From: Parapedobacter tibetensis
GTDB taxonomy: Bacteria > Bacteroidota > Bacteroidia > Sphingobacteriales > Sphingobacteriaceae
Reading direction: 5' to 3'
NCBI RefSeq assembly: GCF_024704835.1
Contig: NZ_JAMXBE010000012.1
Coordinates: 62,001 to 126,000, forward strand
DNA length: 64,000 bases
Part shown: piece by piece, positions 62,810-64,000 of the stretch
How positions within the stretch are numbered: position 1 is the stretch's first letter
Layout of the letters: every line of letters begins with the position of its first letter
The notes under the pieces: model-generated
The model's database searches: none
What the model saw: only the letters and a program-made list of their open reading frames with translations
What the model was told of the DNA's origin: nothing
Made by a program: the position numbers and the translations under genes

Positions 62810-64000
62810 ATGAGCAATACCATCATAAACAAGATTACCGAATTTACCGTGGAAGAACGGTTTCTCCGCTATGTACAAATAGATACCGAATCCGACCCTA
62901 CGTCCAATACATATCCATCGACAGAAAAACAGAAAAACCTTGGTAAAATACTGGCGCAAGAGCTGTTGGAAATGGGGCTGTTGGATGCTCATCTCGATGA
63001 ACATGGTTACGTCTACGCTACCATTCCGGCCAATACGGACAAGAGTGTCCCGGTCATCTGCTTTTGTTCACATATGGATACCTCGCCAGATTGCTCTGGG
63101 GCCGATGTAAAGCCCATCATACACCGCGATTACCAAGGCGAAGACATCACCCTGCCCGATGATCCTTCGGTCGTTATTCGACCAAGCGAACATGCCGACT
63201 TACATAACCAACTTGGAAATGATATCATCACAGCCAGTGGCACCACCTTGTTAGGTGCCGACGATAAGGCAGGCATCGCTGAAATCATGTCTGCCGCGCA
63301 GCTGCTGATGTTCCACCCCGAAATTAAGCATGGCACCATCAAAATCCTTTTCACCCCCGATGAGGAAATCGGCCGGGGCGTAGATAAGGTGGACCTGAAA
63401 AAATTGGATGCCGACTTTGCTTATACCGTAGATGGCGAAGTAGCAGGTTCCATCGAGGACGAAACTTTCTCGGCAGATGGTGTATCGGTTGTCATCAATG
63501 GGATTAGCGTACATCCAGGCTTCGCGAAAGGCAAATTACAGAGTGCCATCAAAATCGCTTCGGATGTAATCAATAAGCTGCCCAAAGATAGGCTATCACC
63601 CGAAAGCACAGGCGGCCGCCAAGGTTTTGTACACCCTGTAACCATCAGTGGTAGCGTAGAACAGGCTACGATAGATTTCATCATACGTGACTTTATTGAT
63701 GAAAACCTCCATGCGCATGAATCCGAACTGGAAGGCATCATAAAAGAAGTGGTCTCCAATTACCCCGGCTGCACCTATCATTTCGATATCAAGGAACAAT
63801 ACCGCAACATGAAACAGGTACTTGACAGGCACCCGCAAATCATGGACATTGGCATGGAAGCCATCCGTCGTGCAGGTATGCAACCCATTAAGCGCAGCAT
63901 ACGCGGTGGTACAGATGGATCGCGTCTATCACTCATGGGCTTACCCTGCCCCAACATCTTTGCCGGTGGACACGCATTCCACGGCAAGCAAGAATGGGTA
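62810..64000 (+). CDS. pepT: Peptidase T (tripeptide aminopeptidase), cut by the window end
   Basis: The frame from ATG at 62810 is open to the window edge, 397 codons, compared with about 410-415 for complete PepT, so only some 15 residues are missing. Metal and catalytic residues are visible: His88/Asp90 in SHMDTSPD, the GADDKAG Asp that bridges the zinc ions, and DEEIGRG with the catalytic Glu. The dimerisation domain and the histidine in the final GGTDGS/GGHAFHG region are also present. It cleaves N-terminal residues from tripeptides in the cytosol. A TATCTTTG box (62794-62801) lies 8 bases before the start codon. Confidence 0.93.
   Translation, partial: MSNTIINKITEFTVEERFLRYVQIDTESDPTSNTYPSTEKQKNLGKILAQELLEMGLLDAHLDEHGYVYATIPANTDKSVPVICFCSHMDTSPDCSGADVKPIIHRDYQGEDITLPDDPSVVIRPSEHADLHNQLGNDIITASGTTLLGADDKAGIAEIMSAAQLLMFHPEIKHGTIKILFTPDEEIGRGVDKVDLKKLDADFAYTVDGEVAGSIEDETFSADGVSVVINGISVHPGFAKGKLQSAIKIASDVINKLPKDRLSPESTGGRQGFVHPVTISGSVEQATIDFIIRDFIDENLHAHESELEGIIKEVVSNYPGCTYHFDIKEQYRNMKQVLDRHPQIMDIGMEAIRRAGMQPIKRSIRGGTDGSRLSLMGLPCPNIFAGGHAFHGKQEWV

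Overview
The window looks like a chromosome segment of a Bacteroidetes bacterium, most like Sphingobacteriaceae (Pedobacter/Parapedobacter/Olivibacter type). Supporting signs are several TTG-N20-TAnnTTTG promoters, an F-type ATP synthase cluster without the beta and epsilon genes, Bacteroidetes-type families (DUF3127, DUF4197, outer-membrane beta-barrel/TonB-like receptor, BrxA/B bacilliredoxin, split LanB) and many lipoproteins. The genus is inference.

Layout. 0.2-25.5 kb is mostly housekeeping: GH5 glycosidase, HAD nucleotidase, outer-membrane receptor, clpS, ketoacyl-ACP synthase III, UDP-sugar 4,6-dehydratase-like protein, atpB-E-F-H-A-G behind dapF and a small membrane protein, HtrA protease, bacilliredoxin, ahcY, a nicotinamide riboside salvage pair (pnuC, nadR-type kinase), carB and an S41 protease. 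25.6-43.7 kb is a distinctly A+T-rich island bounded by two 175-bp direct repeats (about 93% identical, no indels). Its core is a RiPP cluster transcribed on the minus strand: lipoprotein, inactive-looking C39/VKOR/thioredoxin fusion, LanB elimination domain, glycosyltransferase, C39-peptidase ABC exporter, HlyD, GG-leader precursor peptide, terminator-like hairpin, tandem DUF2927-like protein, second glycosyltransferase, LanB glutamylation domain, GT2 glycosyltransferase and a 152-aa LanC-like fragment. An alpha/beta hydrolase lipoprotein, a damaged lipoprotein and an XRE regulator fill the upstream end.

43.7-51.4 kb is a scrap zone: an Rpn/PD-(D/E)XK transposase-like nuclease, truncated small genes, remnants of XRE and RhuM genes, and tandem paralogous lipoproteins with a broken third copy. 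51.4-64 kb returns to ordinary genes (PIG-L deacetylase, fumC, DUF3127, RlmL-type methyltransferase, HD phosphohydrolase, TM2/DUF2752 pair, exported phosphodiester glycosidase, GDPD, EEP phosphatase, DUF4197, universal stress protein, pepT cut by the window end) with three MITE-like repeats, one of which has perfect 12-bp inverted ends and a 10-bp target duplication.

How the island may work (inference): the precursor would be glutamylated and dehydrated by the split LanB pair, possibly glycosylated by up to three glycosyltransferases, cleaved after its Gly-Gly leader by the C39 ABC exporter and released through HlyD. The precursor core has many Thr but only one Cys, and no complete LanC is present, so the product cannot be an ordinary polycyclic lantibiotic. 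It may be a dehydrated and/or glycosylated bacteriocin-like peptide, or a decaying pathway. This is the best candidate for an undescribed system in the window.
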